A stretch of 30,329 bases of DNA from contig VHZZ01001399.1 in the NCBI GenBank assembly GCA_009801015.1, positions 51,506 through 81,834 on the forward strand, given 5' to 3'. Numbering within the stretch: the stretch's first letter is position 1; each line of letters opens with the position of its first letter. Made by a program: the position numbers and the translations under genes. A model generated the notes under the pieces. It did no database searches. It worked only from the letters and a program-made list of their open reading frames with translations, and was not told where the DNA came from. This DNA comes from Silene noctiflora (taxonomy: Eukaryota > Streptophyta > Magnoliopsida > Caryophyllales > Caryophyllaceae). Positions 19,201 to 30,251 of the stretch are shown piece by piece.

Positions 19201-20507
19201 TTCCTCGTTAAACACAATTTCTCGTTGAAGACGGGCACTATCTGTCACAAGCTGAAGACGGATAGTGCCCCTCTCACACTATACTGTAACGGATAATGTT
19301 CGCTACAAGCAAGACGCAAAAGGGCTAAATTTGAACTCCAAGTTCGAAAAACGACAAATTTGATGAAAAGACGACCTCTCATGGATCCCAAGTACACAAG
19401 AGTCGAGTGTCCTTAATAAGGATAGTCCAAACTGCTCCATCCAACATTTGTGTTCAACTTAATCTGGTAATCTTGTCTCTACTTTTTTTTTTTTTTTTTT
19501 TTTTTTTCATCAACTAACTACACTGTTTCATTCCACCGCCGCCTTTCAAATTCCAACAATTAATTGAATCTGATGCATCAATTATCAAATTAATCAACAT
19601 AATTATCAAAAATAAGTGATTTTGGGTGATACTCACTTTCAATTTTGCCTCAATTTTGTCAAAATTTCATTTCCCACAGTCCCATGAGGTTGGTTATTTA
19701 TTTTTGTTGTATATTGATTGACTGTTTCAATTGGGTTTAGCTTAATTCCATATTTATGATTAATATAATGTTTAATTTGCTTAATTTAACTAGAACCCAT
19801 GTTATTGATTTGATCATTGAGCTGATTTCTTGAACTTATTCTCTTGGATTGTAGAATTAAGCTGAATTTCTATAATTACTTGATCCTTCATTTAGTTGGT
19901 CTATTAGTCGTCTTCGTCGTTTTTAGATAAATTCGATGTCTATTTTTAGGCCCGATTCTTTTGGACTTAACAAAGTACAGTTCAGTTCAAAAGAACGAGG
20001 CTTTAGTTGCTACAATGTTAGTCAATGATTGGAAATATGAGTCACTAGACTCATTACTATGTTTATGATGTGAGTGTACTTAAATTATTTCATTATTAAT
20101 TACAGAGTATTTTAATAATGATTGATACATGTAAGATCATCTGTTGTAACACTTGTAGGTTTGATATGTCAAATCAATTTTGGTGTACTATATGTTGTCT
20201 AATTTATAATGGTTGGGTCCCATTTGAAAATGTCGTATAGGGCACCGAATTATTTAAATGGCCGTGAGTGTCGCAATTTCAAATGAATAGAGGGAGTATC
20301 AGTTTTCGGAAGGATTGAGTAGAAGTGGAGGAAGTGTATTGGAATCGTATTCATATTCCGTTGTAATCATATTCTAATCTTTTGCATCAACTTGTGTTGT
20401 TGATTCTCTGCTGTCTCATTCTCTTGAATTGGACCAAGTACGCTAATTTATCGTTTTTGTTTTGTTACTGGCTTGACTGCCACCATCGTGTGCTTGCAAT
20501 AGAGAAG
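19201..20507. promoter_or_regulatory. upstream region of CNX2
   Basis: About 1.3 kb. It contains a strong hairpin (19233-19270), a T-rich tract with C-rich sequence after it (19481-19560) that could hold the transcription start, and a Stowaway-type end (AGAGGGAGTA, about 20289). An intron in the 5' leader ending at AATAG just before the ATG is possible but cannot be shown. No TATA box is convincing. Confidence 0.35.
19233..19270. repeat. hairpin with a 14-bp stem
   Basis: GGGCACTATCTGTC (19233-19246) pairs with GACGGATAGTGCCC (19257-19270) around a 10-base loop, with one mismatched pair. It probably marks a MITE-type repeat end; the surrounding GACGGATAGT motif recurs as a variant nearby (AACGGATAATG, about 19290). 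Non-coding. Confidence 0.5.
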
Positions 20508-23500
20508 ATGTGGCGATATATACCCAAAGCGTTTTCCAGCTGCAGAAGACTCAAAATTTGTTCAGACTTGGTAAGAACAAATTCAATTTGATGACTCTTT
20601 CTTACTAGTTTTACCCTTGTCGTACACTAGAACGCTCCTTCAGCGTTACTGCTATTCTGTTACTGAAGGATTCTCATAAAAAAACAGATTGTTTTTGCTG
20701 TTATTTTCGTTCTTTCTTTTATTTGGTGCTTTGTTTCCCTTTCGCATAACGCAGGATAAATTTTTTCCTGCATGTTGCTTAGCTTTATCTTTTCACTCCT
20801 CTTGACCTCTTGTTAGTAAATTCGTCTTTTTCATATGATTTTTTTCTGAAATAATAAAACCGATATGAAGTCACCTTTTTATTTCTCGTTCGATCTTCTG
20901 AGAATGGATTAGTGATTGCAGAGCGTAGACACTTTAACCCTTCTTTCTTTTGCATACTTAATTTATCGAAGCCACTTACCGTATTGTAAAAAAAATAAGC
21001 TGTAGGGCTTGCTTGAGATGGAGCTAATTATTTCTAGAGTAATAGGAGGAGAGTGGTGGTTGGTAAGAGAAGAAGGTGAGGGAAGAGTTATTACCCATGG
21101 TAGAACTAGAAAAGAAAGTGTGCCTTTCTTTAAGGACTTCCTGTATGAATAGCCATGCCTGGCTAGGATTCTGACTCTGGGACTAGGGAATTTTTACTTA
21201 GGGGGGAGGTAGGTAACTATTCCCCCTCAATGAAGCAACTATTACACTCTCTTTCTCATTTCTATCTTCCGCCACCATCGCTTTCTTCCATTTTTTTTAG
21301 GTTATTTAAGCTCTATAACCCAAGCAACAATTATCTCCATCTCAAGCAAGCTAACAGGTGCATATCTAATCCTGGCATAGTATTTTGTATGTTGATCATA
21401 AACTTTGGGTACAGCCTTCTGGTTGAGAATTGTTTCTGATTTTTGGCTTCATCTACATAACTTGATTGAAAGTCTATGTAGAGAGAGAGAAAAATACACA
21501 CCCTAAGTTAGCGGTAGAATACTTTCGCAAACAGACCCCTGATTAAGAGAATACGCTGAACAGTGAATCTTATTTGTATATTTTGAAGTGAGACAAAAAG
21601 GGCTTGATAGTCTGCTCATGAATCTTCAATGTCGTGGAATTACATTTAGCTAATTCCTTTGTCATCAAAAGGCTACTGGAAAAAGGTACTTTGTGACCAC
21701 TGACCAAATTATAGAGAAAAGTGTCCAAGTGTCGTACTCTTATCTAGGTGTCAACTGTCGGATACAGCCTACAGGTATGTGAGTATGTGACGTAACAAGA
21801 TGAGTCAGACTAAACATAGGCTATCGTCATGGCTTGCCTGCAGATCGTTCAGTTATGTGGAAATACATTTTTTTAAATGAATTGATCATGTTTTCTGGAA
21901 ACCAGGTTAATGCTAATAGAGGATCATATTTAAGTAGCCATGTCAGTGCTTTTCAATGTATGATTCATGGTCAGTCAAGAATCTCCATGGTGCATATGTA
22001 TACAACTGTTTGCTCTAAGATGGTTGAGGATGCTTCAAAAGATAATCCAACTTCTGATATGTTAATTGATTCATTTGGGAGACTGCATACTTACTTGAGG
22101 ATTTCATTGACGGAACGTTGCAACTTAAGGTGTCAGTACTGCATGCCTGCAGATGGGGTAGAGCTCACTCCTGGCGGTAATCTCCTCTCACAAGACGAGA
22201 TTGTGCGTTTGGGGAATCTTTTCGTTAGTGCTGGTGTAAATAAAATACGTTTGACTGGGGGAGAGCCTACTGTTAGAAAAGATATTGAAGAGATTTGCTC
22301 GCGGTTATCCGAATTTGAAGGTCTGAAGACTCTGGCCATGACAACCAATGGAATTACCCTCGCCAGAAAATTGCCAAAGCTAAAAGAGTGTGGACTTACG
22401 TCGTTAAATATTAGCTTAGATACACTGGTTCCTGCAAAATTCGAATTCATGACTCGGCGTAAAGGGCATCACAAGGTTATGGAGTCGATTAATGCTGCTG
22501 TTAATCTTGGTTACAATCCTGTAAAAGTATGTTGTTCACCTTTCTACATTGTTGCATGTATTACATACTTGCATTTGTGTCTAATATGTCTTTATATTGT
22601 TCTGACTCAAAAAGTTGTCGATATTCTCAGGTCAATTGTGTTGTAATGCGTGGTTTTAATGAAGAGGAGATGTGTGACTTTGTTGAATTAACGCGTGAGA
22701 AGCCAATCAATATCAGGTTCATTGAGTTTATGCCATTTGATGGAAATGTTTGGAACGTCAAGAAACTTGTACCTTATTCTGAGATGTTGGAGACGGTGGT
22801 ACGTCAATTTCAGGAGTACAGGTTAATGATTTAACATGTTACACTACTCATTATCTTTTAGACTGTTGACATATCTTTGGTTGCTCTTACACTACAGATA
22901 AAGAAGTTTCCAGGACTAAAGAGACTCAATGATCACCCTACTGAGACAGCAAAGAATTTTGAGATTGAGGGACATTCCGGAACTGTCTCATTTATTACAT
23001 CGATGACTGAGCATTTTTGTGCGGGTTGCAATCGGCTGCGAATACTAGCAGATGGGAACCTTAAAGTTTGCCTTTTTGGTGCATCAGAGGTAATGGTCTC
23101 GACGTCACTATGGTTTTTGCTTTGCTGTCTTTAAGACTCTCTCACTTGCACAAGATGATAATTATATTAAAAGAAAAAAAAATAAGTGGGCCGTTTTATT
23201 TGATATCCACCAAATGACAAACCGAAATCAGAGTCCCACTTATAAAAATTAATATTAGCTGGGCATAGCCAAGGCAAGATATCTTGAAGCCAAGCTCATG
23301 ATCTCCATACTTTGGTTCTTCTCTATTTTCAGCTTAATTCAGCCATGGCCTTTCCTGATGGATTTATAATCGAGTCAACTCAATGTTTTGTTTATTCATT
23401 ATATGCAGGTGAGCTTGAGAGACCCTATGCGTAGTGGTGCTGATGACAGTGAGCTCAGGGAGATAATTGGAAGAATGGTATGTTGATTCTGTACAGCATG

Positions 23501-23642
23501 TTAGCATAAATCATATGTTTCATCTGCGTAATCATCATCAGATGAGTCCCTAATGTAGGTAAAACGAAAGAAAGCTTCTCATGCGGGGATGTTCGATATT
23601 GCAAATACTGCAAATAGACCAATGATACATATCGGTGGTTGA
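20508..23642 (+). CDS. CNX2: CNX2, GTP 3',8-cyclase of molybdenum cofactor synthesis (MoaA family)
   Basis: Exons: 20508-20570, 21906-22526, 22631-22798, 22898-23089, 23409-23477, 23559-23642. All introns are GT-AG and all lie between codons; the joined product is 398 residues, about the length of Arabidopsis CNX2 (390). It converts GTP with S-adenosylmethionine into the 3',8-cyclo-GTP intermediate that leads to cyclic pyranopterin monophosphate, in the mitochondrial matrix. Residues 1 to about 50 are basic and Ser/Arg-rich, as in a transit peptide. The radical-SAM motif CNLRCQYC has C93, C97 and C100, and GGEP lies at 139-142. The second iron-sulphur site is C325, C328 and C342, and the C-terminus ends in the catalytic double glycine (397-398). 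The body is strongly conserved and certain. The first exon ([16 protein letters not shown]...) is inferred from its targeting-like composition, a GTAAGA donor and matching phase across a 1335-bp intron. Alternative ATGs lie in exon 2 and just upstream of it (21855). Confidence 0.9.
23090..23408 (+). other. CNX2 intron 4 with a small inverted repeat
   Basis: The 319-bp intron contains AATAAGTGGG (about 23179-23188) and its near complement CCCACTTAT (about 23235-23243), probably the arms of a very small foldback or MITE relic. No target duplication beyond A/T runs is visible. Splicing signals are at the intron edges, away from it. Confidence 0.35.
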
Positions 23643-25880
23643 TGTTCACTGTTCAGTGCTACCTTCTCTCTATACAAATTCTCTCTGGTATGTTCCCTAT
23701 TTGTTAACGAGAATTACTTGCTTACTCTAGCAATTTAATTGGAGAAGTTAGTATATCTTCGGCCCATTATCGTCTATCTTTAATTTTGGTGACCTGATCA
23801 TCCAATCAAGTGTCAACTTTTACCAATAATTACTCCAAGCACAGATTGCATTTAAAATTTGTCACGATTGATCTATCGAATTGCAGTTAAAGTTGACATC
23901 GTCTGACCATCAAAGTCGATTCATCAAGTTATCTAAGAAGAAACTGAGTTTTAACAACTTTTCTACAGCGTTTTTAGCTTGCGGAACTCATCCAAAAACC
24001 ATCTTAATCAAGCAAGAGGCTCGCCAAGCTTGAGCCTTGTACTTGCTCTCCTTGTACAACCGCATAAGGCTCCTCCCTCCCACGAATTAACGGGGCTTTG
24101 TCAAGTTTTGCCCTGCTGAGAAAAGGGTCGAGTAGTCTCTTTGCTGTATAGTTGTATACTGTAGTAATGTATGTACACCATATAGGCTGCGCATTCCATC
24201 CATGCTGTGCTGACTCCGTCTTCGCTAATAGTTTCTGTATTTTGCATTTTCTATACCATTTGTATGTGCTTACTTGAAAAGTCGATTCAAAAGCAAATGT
24301 AGACTCTCAGGGGAATAGAGGGGTATACTGTCGACACTCGACACTCCATATTGCAATCTTATCAAGTACATTAGTGGATAAAAAAAAGGCTCACGGTAAT
24401 ATTTAATCATACTTCTTTTGTTATTTACTCTGTTTTGCTTCAATTTTTTGTTAAAATTCAGTCGAGAATCCCCAACGGTGAGAGGTTTGATCAATAAGCC
24501 AATTTAGCAAGTTGTTTGGTTTGTTACATGTTCAAATGAAGTGTCTATCATTGACAATAGTGAATATTTTCTTTGTCGTGGCCTCGTGGGTACACCTAAA
24601 AAGTTAAGACGATTTGACAATAAGGTTATTTGTCATTGCGAGAAACAGGGAATTTACTCATTAAGAAAATGGTCTATTTCTAGCTAAAAGGTGGTCATCA
24701 ATATCTTATTTTTTTTAATAATCTCCCTAATTAGGAGTTGTCAGGGTTAAAAAAAAACAAATAAGAAAATTGTCACGGTTGGCTTTTCGCTCAACCAAGG
24801 TTCACGCGTCGGGCATGCTTCAAGGCTCAAAAGACGAGTCATTCTTACGGGAAAAGAATCATCTCGTGACAAAAAGTTCTAAAATATATAGGATGTGGAG
24901 TTTTAAAAATTTTTGAGATTAACTTGTATTTTAATTCCTTAAACCTGTTCAAAATATCAGTTGGGTAGAAAATTTTCTGTATAATTTATCTACTTTGATA
25001 GATATATCTCACTTGGTAATTTACGAAAGTTCAGGTTAACTCACCCTATCCGATTATTGATAGGCCAGAAATACCAATTACTACTCCTTGACTCGTAAAT
25101 TCAAACTGAATGCCGGCCGTTAAATGAAAACGTTGACAAGGGAAGTGACCAAAAAAAGGCGCCCTTGTTTCTCGATATAACAAAGTCCATCAAGTCCCAA
25201 TAAGTGACCGTTGTTGAACATAAAAAACAACTTGACAAACCACTCACTCCCCTCTCTTTGTTTTTCGAAATTCAAACAATATTGCCACCTTCCAATTAAT
25301 GGCCCCATCATCCAAGACAACAAACTACCTTTAGATACTCTCCCATTTGAATATGCCAAAAACCAATGCTACTCCGTATCATTTTTATCAAACAAAATCA
25401 ATTAAAAAAACAATCTCGACTCTCTATATTTTAATTGAAAAATTCTTAAATATATAAGGTGTATCATGTTATCGTACTTCCTAATCAATGAGAAAATTAG
25501 AATTAACTAACTTCTCCATAAATAATCAAGTACGGGGTTGGATACTAGGATCTTAGTAGAAGTCAAGAAGTATAATTTATTTACATTTTCGTTTTAAGTA
25601 TATAAAAGTTTTTTATCATTCTCATGTACATGTTTCTTTTCAGCTCATATAGAGCTCTTTTTTCTTTAGTCTTTTGTGTCAAAAGCAAACGTAAAGAATT
25701 GATCAGAACAAACAAATTAACAAACTATAAAAATTACACAATAACACTATTTGACCACAATGCAAAGTAATTATTAAAAGAAAAAAGAAATCTAAATTGA
25801 GTAGTATAAATTCACTTCTTTTTTCTGCTCCAATCTGATTTGTCTTGCTTTAAATTTTGTACTTTCCCAATGAATTCATT
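23643..25880. other. intergenic region between CNX2 and TLP8
   Basis: About 2.2 kb, including the 3' end of CNX2. Open frames at 24270-24494 and 25120-25405 show no domain or splice context. AT-rich near TLP8. No transposon ends were recognised with confidence. Confidence 0.45.
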
Positions 25881-25885
25881 CGCCA

Positions 25886-25892
25886 TATAAAA
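25886..25892 (+). promoter_or_regulatory. TATA box of TLP8
   Basis: TATAAAA 63-69 bases before the ATG at 25955. The usual spacing puts transcription start near 25915-25925, leaving a short A-rich leader without any ATG. Confidence 0.55.
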
Positions 25893-25954
25893 CATTAAAC
25901 TTTACTCCAAAAAACCAAACAAATTCAAACTGAACAAAACTTCATTACAAAGAA

Positions 25955-28320
25955 ATGGCTGGATTAAAGAAACCCACAATTTTAAGACAATCGTCTTACA
26001 ATTCCCACTATTCAAACCCTCTAATTGATCACAAAAACAGTGAAAATTGCAGTGAAAAATGTACTGACACTGTAAAAATTACTCCTTTAGGTGCACACCT
26101 TTGCATCAGCAAAAATGTTGTTGATCAAAAAGACAGTAAAAATCCAATGAAATTTACCAAAGTTGGAAATTTTAGCGATGATAAGGAAAATGCAGGGGCA
26201 AAAAGAGGTGAATTATTTGATAGTAGGAATAAAAATTTAAGTGGGAATTTGAAGGAGTGTAAAAAAGATAGAATTTTGAAGCCTGGTTCCTCTTCTTCTC
26301 TTCAATTGTGTATACAAATGAATGAACCCGACTCGAGTTTTGGGTTTGGGTTGGGGTTTGGATTGAAGGGTTATGATGCTGGTGAGGAGACGGAGAGCGC
26401 CAAATCAGTGAATGTTTGGGATTTTTCGGACTCTGAGGCTGCTCCAGTTTCTTCCTGGTCTACCTTACCAAATAGGTTTATTTTCACACATAATTTTATG
26501 TAGTACTCGTTCGTTTCAATCATTTGTTTACTTTTTATGTTGTGTGGCGTATTTTAATCAAAGTTAAACAAATGATTGAGACGTATTTTTTTGGGCAGGG
26601 CTTTGTTGTGTAGAACATTGCCAATGGATGTTGGAAGGTGCACTTGTATAATTCAGAAGGAGGCAGCTCCTCATGGACTTGGTGGTGGCTCTATCTACTC
26701 TCTTTTTACCAATGTAAGTATGTATTATTAATTGTTTGTCTTAGAATTTTAATTTCTCTTGCATTTCGTCGAAAATGGGTTTTTAAGTGCAATAGTAAGG
26801 CTCTGCGAAGCTGACCCTTTATCTCACTATAGACGGGAGTCTTTGAATCACTCTTAATCGTCTTCTGACTAAGGTTTTGCTGTTGTATTTGTGTTTCATC
26901 GAGTCTGAATCATATTTTTAGACTAAGGTTTTCTTCCGTGCCATGTATAACTAGAGTAGGAATATGTAAGTACAAGTAAATGGGTTGGTCTCACATGTAA
27001 AACTGCCACGTCTCATACCAGGCTGACTATGTAAGTTTAATTATATACTCCAGAACTGAAGAATATCCTGATTGATAATTCACTTTGAATTAATTCTTAG
27101 GAGGGTCATGGCAGACAGAATAGAAAGCTAGCTGTTGCTCACCATAAACGCCGTAATGGACGATCAATCTTCATTATTGCACAGAATGCGAAAGGGTTAT
27201 TGTCTTTCTCAGATGATAGCTTTGTTGGTGCAGTTACATCAAATCTCATGGGTTCCAGATATTATGTATATGATCAGGTTCCAATTTTGCTTTCGAATAA
27301 TTCATTTTTGTAAGCCGAATTAGGATCAGAATTAACAAGCGGGATTGGCACTGTTACAGGGTCGAACTCCTAGGAGGAAGCTTGTTAAAGAGTCGAAATT
27401 ACTTCAAGCTGTTGTCGAGTAAGTCACCGTAGATCCCTAATGCCTTAATTTTCGATTTCATGTAACAGTTCATTTTTGCGACATTTGACGCCTTTAATTC
27501 AATTTTCTTTAGATTTACTCCGACCATACGTACTTGGACCGGAAGCTATAGAAGTATGAGAGCATGGATCCCCAAGCAGCAGCAGCAGCAGCCATTGCAG
27601 TCGAAGAATACAAATAGTCAACATATGAAGGGATTGCCCTTGGAGTGGGACGATAACCAAGTTCAACTATTACATTCAAAGGTTCCGTATTATAACAAGG
27701 TGGGTGACTACGATTCAGCACTTGAAACTGTTTACAGTAACCTTTTTTGAAGAGTTTACTGTACTGTTTGATGACGGATTTTGCATTCTTCAGACCTCCA
27801 AGCAATATGAACTGGATTTCAGAGAAAAGGTAAAAGCTGGACTTAAAATCCAAAGCTCAGTGAAGAACTTTCAGCTTACAATGGAGGTAAAATAATAATT
27901 CCCGTGTTCTAACCGCTGCGCTTTATGCCGGATTTCCTTTACAGTAGCTAACTTGTTCCTGTTGCTACAAGCAGGGAAATGGAAGACAGACTACCCTACA
28001 ACTTTGCAGGATAGGCAAATCGAAATATATACTCGATTACAGGTAATTACCTCACTAATACAATCAATGCACATCTCCATTGTCATTTTTTGTGTGTGTA
28101 ATTTCGATGTTAGTGGGCAACACCACTTAAAGAAGGTGACATATATATGGTCACAAATTCTCATTGAAGATTGTCGAATATGAGAAACGAAATTTGCTGA
28201 AAATATATTGGAGTTATCTTGATCTTAATGTCGCCATTTCGCAGGCATCCACTGACGGGATATCAAGCATTTTGTATATGCTTGGCTTCGATTGATCCAA
28301 AGCTTTGCTGTACAGTCTGA
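25955..28320 (+). CDS. TLP8: Tubby-like protein, TLP8 type (no F-box)
   Basis: Exons: 25955-26475, 26599-26713, 27101-27277, 27360-27418, 27513-27699, 27794-27886, 27975-28042, 28245-28320. All introns are GT-AG. The joined product is 431 residues (Arabidopsis TLP8 has about 400). Residues 1-170 are low-complexity and variable, with a Gly/Phe stretch (FGFGLGFGLKG) and no F-box, unlike most plant Tubby proteins. The Tubby C-terminal domain runs from about 175 to the end: LLCRTLPMDVGRCTCII (176-192), SIYSLFTN (205-212), SRYYVYDQ (264-271), SSVKNFQL (374-381), GNGRQTTLQL (385-394), and the ending LTGYQAFCICLASID (410-424). Tubby domains bind phosphoinositides at membranes and may be released to the nucleus; without an F-box this one is not expected to recruit targets to an SCF ligase. 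A CAG run (27577-27591) codes for five Gln at residues 313-317. The family is certain; the TLP8 label rests on overall similarity and the missing F-box. Confidence 0.92.
26506..26583. mobile_element. Stowaway-like MITE in TLP8 intron 1
   Basis: A 78-bp element with ends CTCGTTCGTTTCAATCATTT and, in reverse complement, CGTCTCAATCATTTGTTTAAC. TA is present on both sides (26504-26505 and 26584-26585), the Stowaway target. It fills most of the 123-bp intron 1 and ends only about 15 bases before its acceptor AG, so it supplies much of the intron length. Confidence 0.7.
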
Positions 28321-28646
28321 AAGGTCGACCACATTTTGACTTGATTTTGAGCTAGGAAGCGCCCTGAGCTGTATGCATCACTAGAAAACTGCATGGTGCA
28401 AAGGGAGTTTAGTATTGTACTAAATTATGCATCACAGTTTTCAGTATAGAAATTCACATATCGTGAAAAATCAGCTTTTATAATTGAGAATGTGTGATTT
28501 TCCTGGTTGTATTCAATCGATTGTTTTTGAGAGGGGAGAGTGATCTTCCTGAAAACAAACCGGAAATTGATTTACTCTTATTATATCTTAATCTAAAGTC
28601 TAGAACTCCTGCTAGAACGGGCGAACATTTTTATATGTCCTACATT
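28321..28646. other. TLP8 3' region
   Basis: Probable 3' untranslated region and spacer. The open frame beginning at 28494 extends into the tandem duplication and is not a gene on any evidence I can see. Confidence 0.45.
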
Positions 28647-28868
28647 CATTCACGAAGGTTGTTGGCAAATTCGCGATATATTTGGTTAAGCAAATTCTAA
28701 ATTAAAACCAGTGATCTCAGATTCGATACACAAAGGATACTCAAATTCGCAGAAACCCTCATTCGAGAAGATTGTTGACAAATCTGTGATATATTTGGTT
28801 AAGCAAATTTCTCAATTCGATACCCATATCTCGAACCAGTGATGTTAGATTCGATACACAAAGGATAC
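28647..28868. repeat. diverged tandem duplication (units of 94 and 109 bp)
   Basis: Unit 1 (28647-28740) and unit 2 (28760-28868) share GATATATTTGGTTAAGCAAA, CCAGTGAT and TAGATTCGATACACAAAGGA (CAGATTCG in unit 1), with a 15-base insertion in unit 2. Non-coding, old enough to have diverged. Confidence 0.7.
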
Positions 28869-29197
28869 ATGGCCCATTATAACTGATCTCTCGAATGATG
28901 TGTATTTTTGCCATAATACGAGTATGCCTTTTAGGTTACATGCTATTGAATTTTGCAACGGTCATATTTAATCCAATTCAATGGGTCTTTCAGTTCATTT
29001 AAATCCGCGATGAATCTCAATTATGTATGTCATTAAGTGAGACTAAACGTCTATTTTTGTAACTTCCCAATGTGCGTATTCTAGGGGCAGTCGGGGACAC
29101 TAGTCTCATATACAAAATTGATACAATAACATACGGAGTACATATCATAGAACGTTGAGTCTACCATTAATATGAGGCTTGCTCTTGGGGCGTGCAT
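28869..29197. other. intergenic spacer
   Basis: No gene or element recognised. AT-rich sequence up to the Harbinger MITE. Confidence 0.4.
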
Positions 29198-29200
29198 TTA

Positions 29201-29506
29201 GGGCATTAGCAATAGGAGGTTTGTCATGGGGTTTGTAGATGACATGTTGAGGTTTGTCTACAAACCCCTTATTGATAGACATAGGTTTGGAGGTTTGTTG
29301 ATAAGAATGGTTACTATATAGTATACGGGTTTGTAGAGTGACTTGGCAAAAAATTATGTGAATGGAATTATTATGTGGGTCCTATAATATAAACCTTGGA
29401 AAGGTTTGTCTATTGTTGGGTAAGGGTTTGTTATTGAAAAGGTTTGTTAATATGGTGATGTGTCAATAGACAAACCTCTTTAGAGGTTTGTCTATTGTGG
29501 ATGCCC
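29201..29506. mobile_element. PIF/Harbinger-type MITE (306 bp)
   Basis: The left end GGGCATTAGCAATAGGAGGT and the right end, reverse-complemented GGGCATCCACAATAGACAAA, are inverted repeats of the plant Harbinger kind (GGGCATCCGCAATG type). The flanks are TTA at 29198-29200 and 29507-29509, the Harbinger target. The interior is non-coding and rich in repeats of GGTTTGT. It would be mobilised in trans. Confidence 0.82.
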
Positions 29507-29509
29507 TTA

Positions 29510-30059
29510 CGGCGGTATTATCATATATGGATGTGACAATGTGAGAAATACGAGAACATGACGATCTGATCGCTTCTCCAATTAGGTTAGTCCTATTTCC
29601 TTCAGATGCCTTTCTACTTGTGTAATTTCTTCATTATAATTATAGTTTTAAAAGGCGCAACTCGCAAGGTGCACTCAGTGGCGAATTCAGGATTTCTGAA
29701 ATCGCAGTGTTAATAAAATTTATACCATAAAAAGTAACAACAAAATATCATTACTCGAATACCTTACAATCCAATTTACGCTAAGGGCGAGGAGGCAATA
29801 AAATACGATGAGTTTTCTTGAAAAATATCTACTAATCTAGTAGCCATTAATTTCAACATTGGCATGATCAATATACTAACTTGAGTGACTTACTACTAAA
29901 CAATACGCACAAACAAGTACACAATCATACAACATAATATAAGGAAATTAAAAAATCTGACTTTTCACACCTTCAAGGCTTCAACCCGTTAGGCTTTAAT
30001 ATATCGGTAGATATAGTATGAGACGGTCTCGACATCTCCTATTATAAGATAGACCATTT
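29510..30059. other. intergenic spacer with one hAT-like end
   Basis: CAGTGGCGAATTCAGGATTT at 29676-29695 resembles the left end of the hAT MITEs at 5024, 7443 and 10748. No matching right end follows, so it is a one-ended fragment or chance match. GAGACGGTCTC (about 30021-30031) is a perfect palindrome typical of repeats in some Caryophyllales. No gene. Confidence 0.4.
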
Positions 30060-30068
30060 ATATAAAAA

Positions 30069-30251
30069 GGGTTTTTCTAACATGTGCCCTTAGGGCACAT
30101 GATAATAAGCTAAGTAGGGAAATATTTTCAAGATTATATCACTAGTTATGGTAAATATGAGTTTCAACTCTAATTTATCAAGATATATTCTCAACAATAT
30201 TTCCCTAATTAGATTATTAACATGTGCCCTAGGCACATGTTAGAAAATCCG
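30069..30251. mobile_element. Mutator-type MITE with 9-bp target duplication
   Basis: A 183-bp element with long inverted ends of about 55 bp (GGGTTTTTCTAACATGTGCC on the left, CGGATTTTCTAACATGTGCC as the complement of the right). It is flanked by identical ATATAAAAA at 30060-30068 and 30252-30260, and 9 bp is the Mutator duplication length. Each arm also contains its own palindrome (CATGTGCCCTTAGGGCACAT near 30081, and CATGTGCCCTAGGCACATG near 30221), so the ends can fold locally as well as with each other. Non-coding. Confidence 0.75.

Noticed and set aside
21834-21905. CNX2 starting at TTG 21834 or ATG 21855 as a single exon
   Set aside because: The residues before 21906 are not targeting-like, and a CAG acceptor at 21903-21905 joins in frame to a basic first exon at 20508. 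It is kept only as an alternative start.
25120-25405. Opposing open frames upstream of TLP8
   Set aside because: Both strands are open over the same AT-rich stretch, with no family match and no splice sites that join to TLP8.
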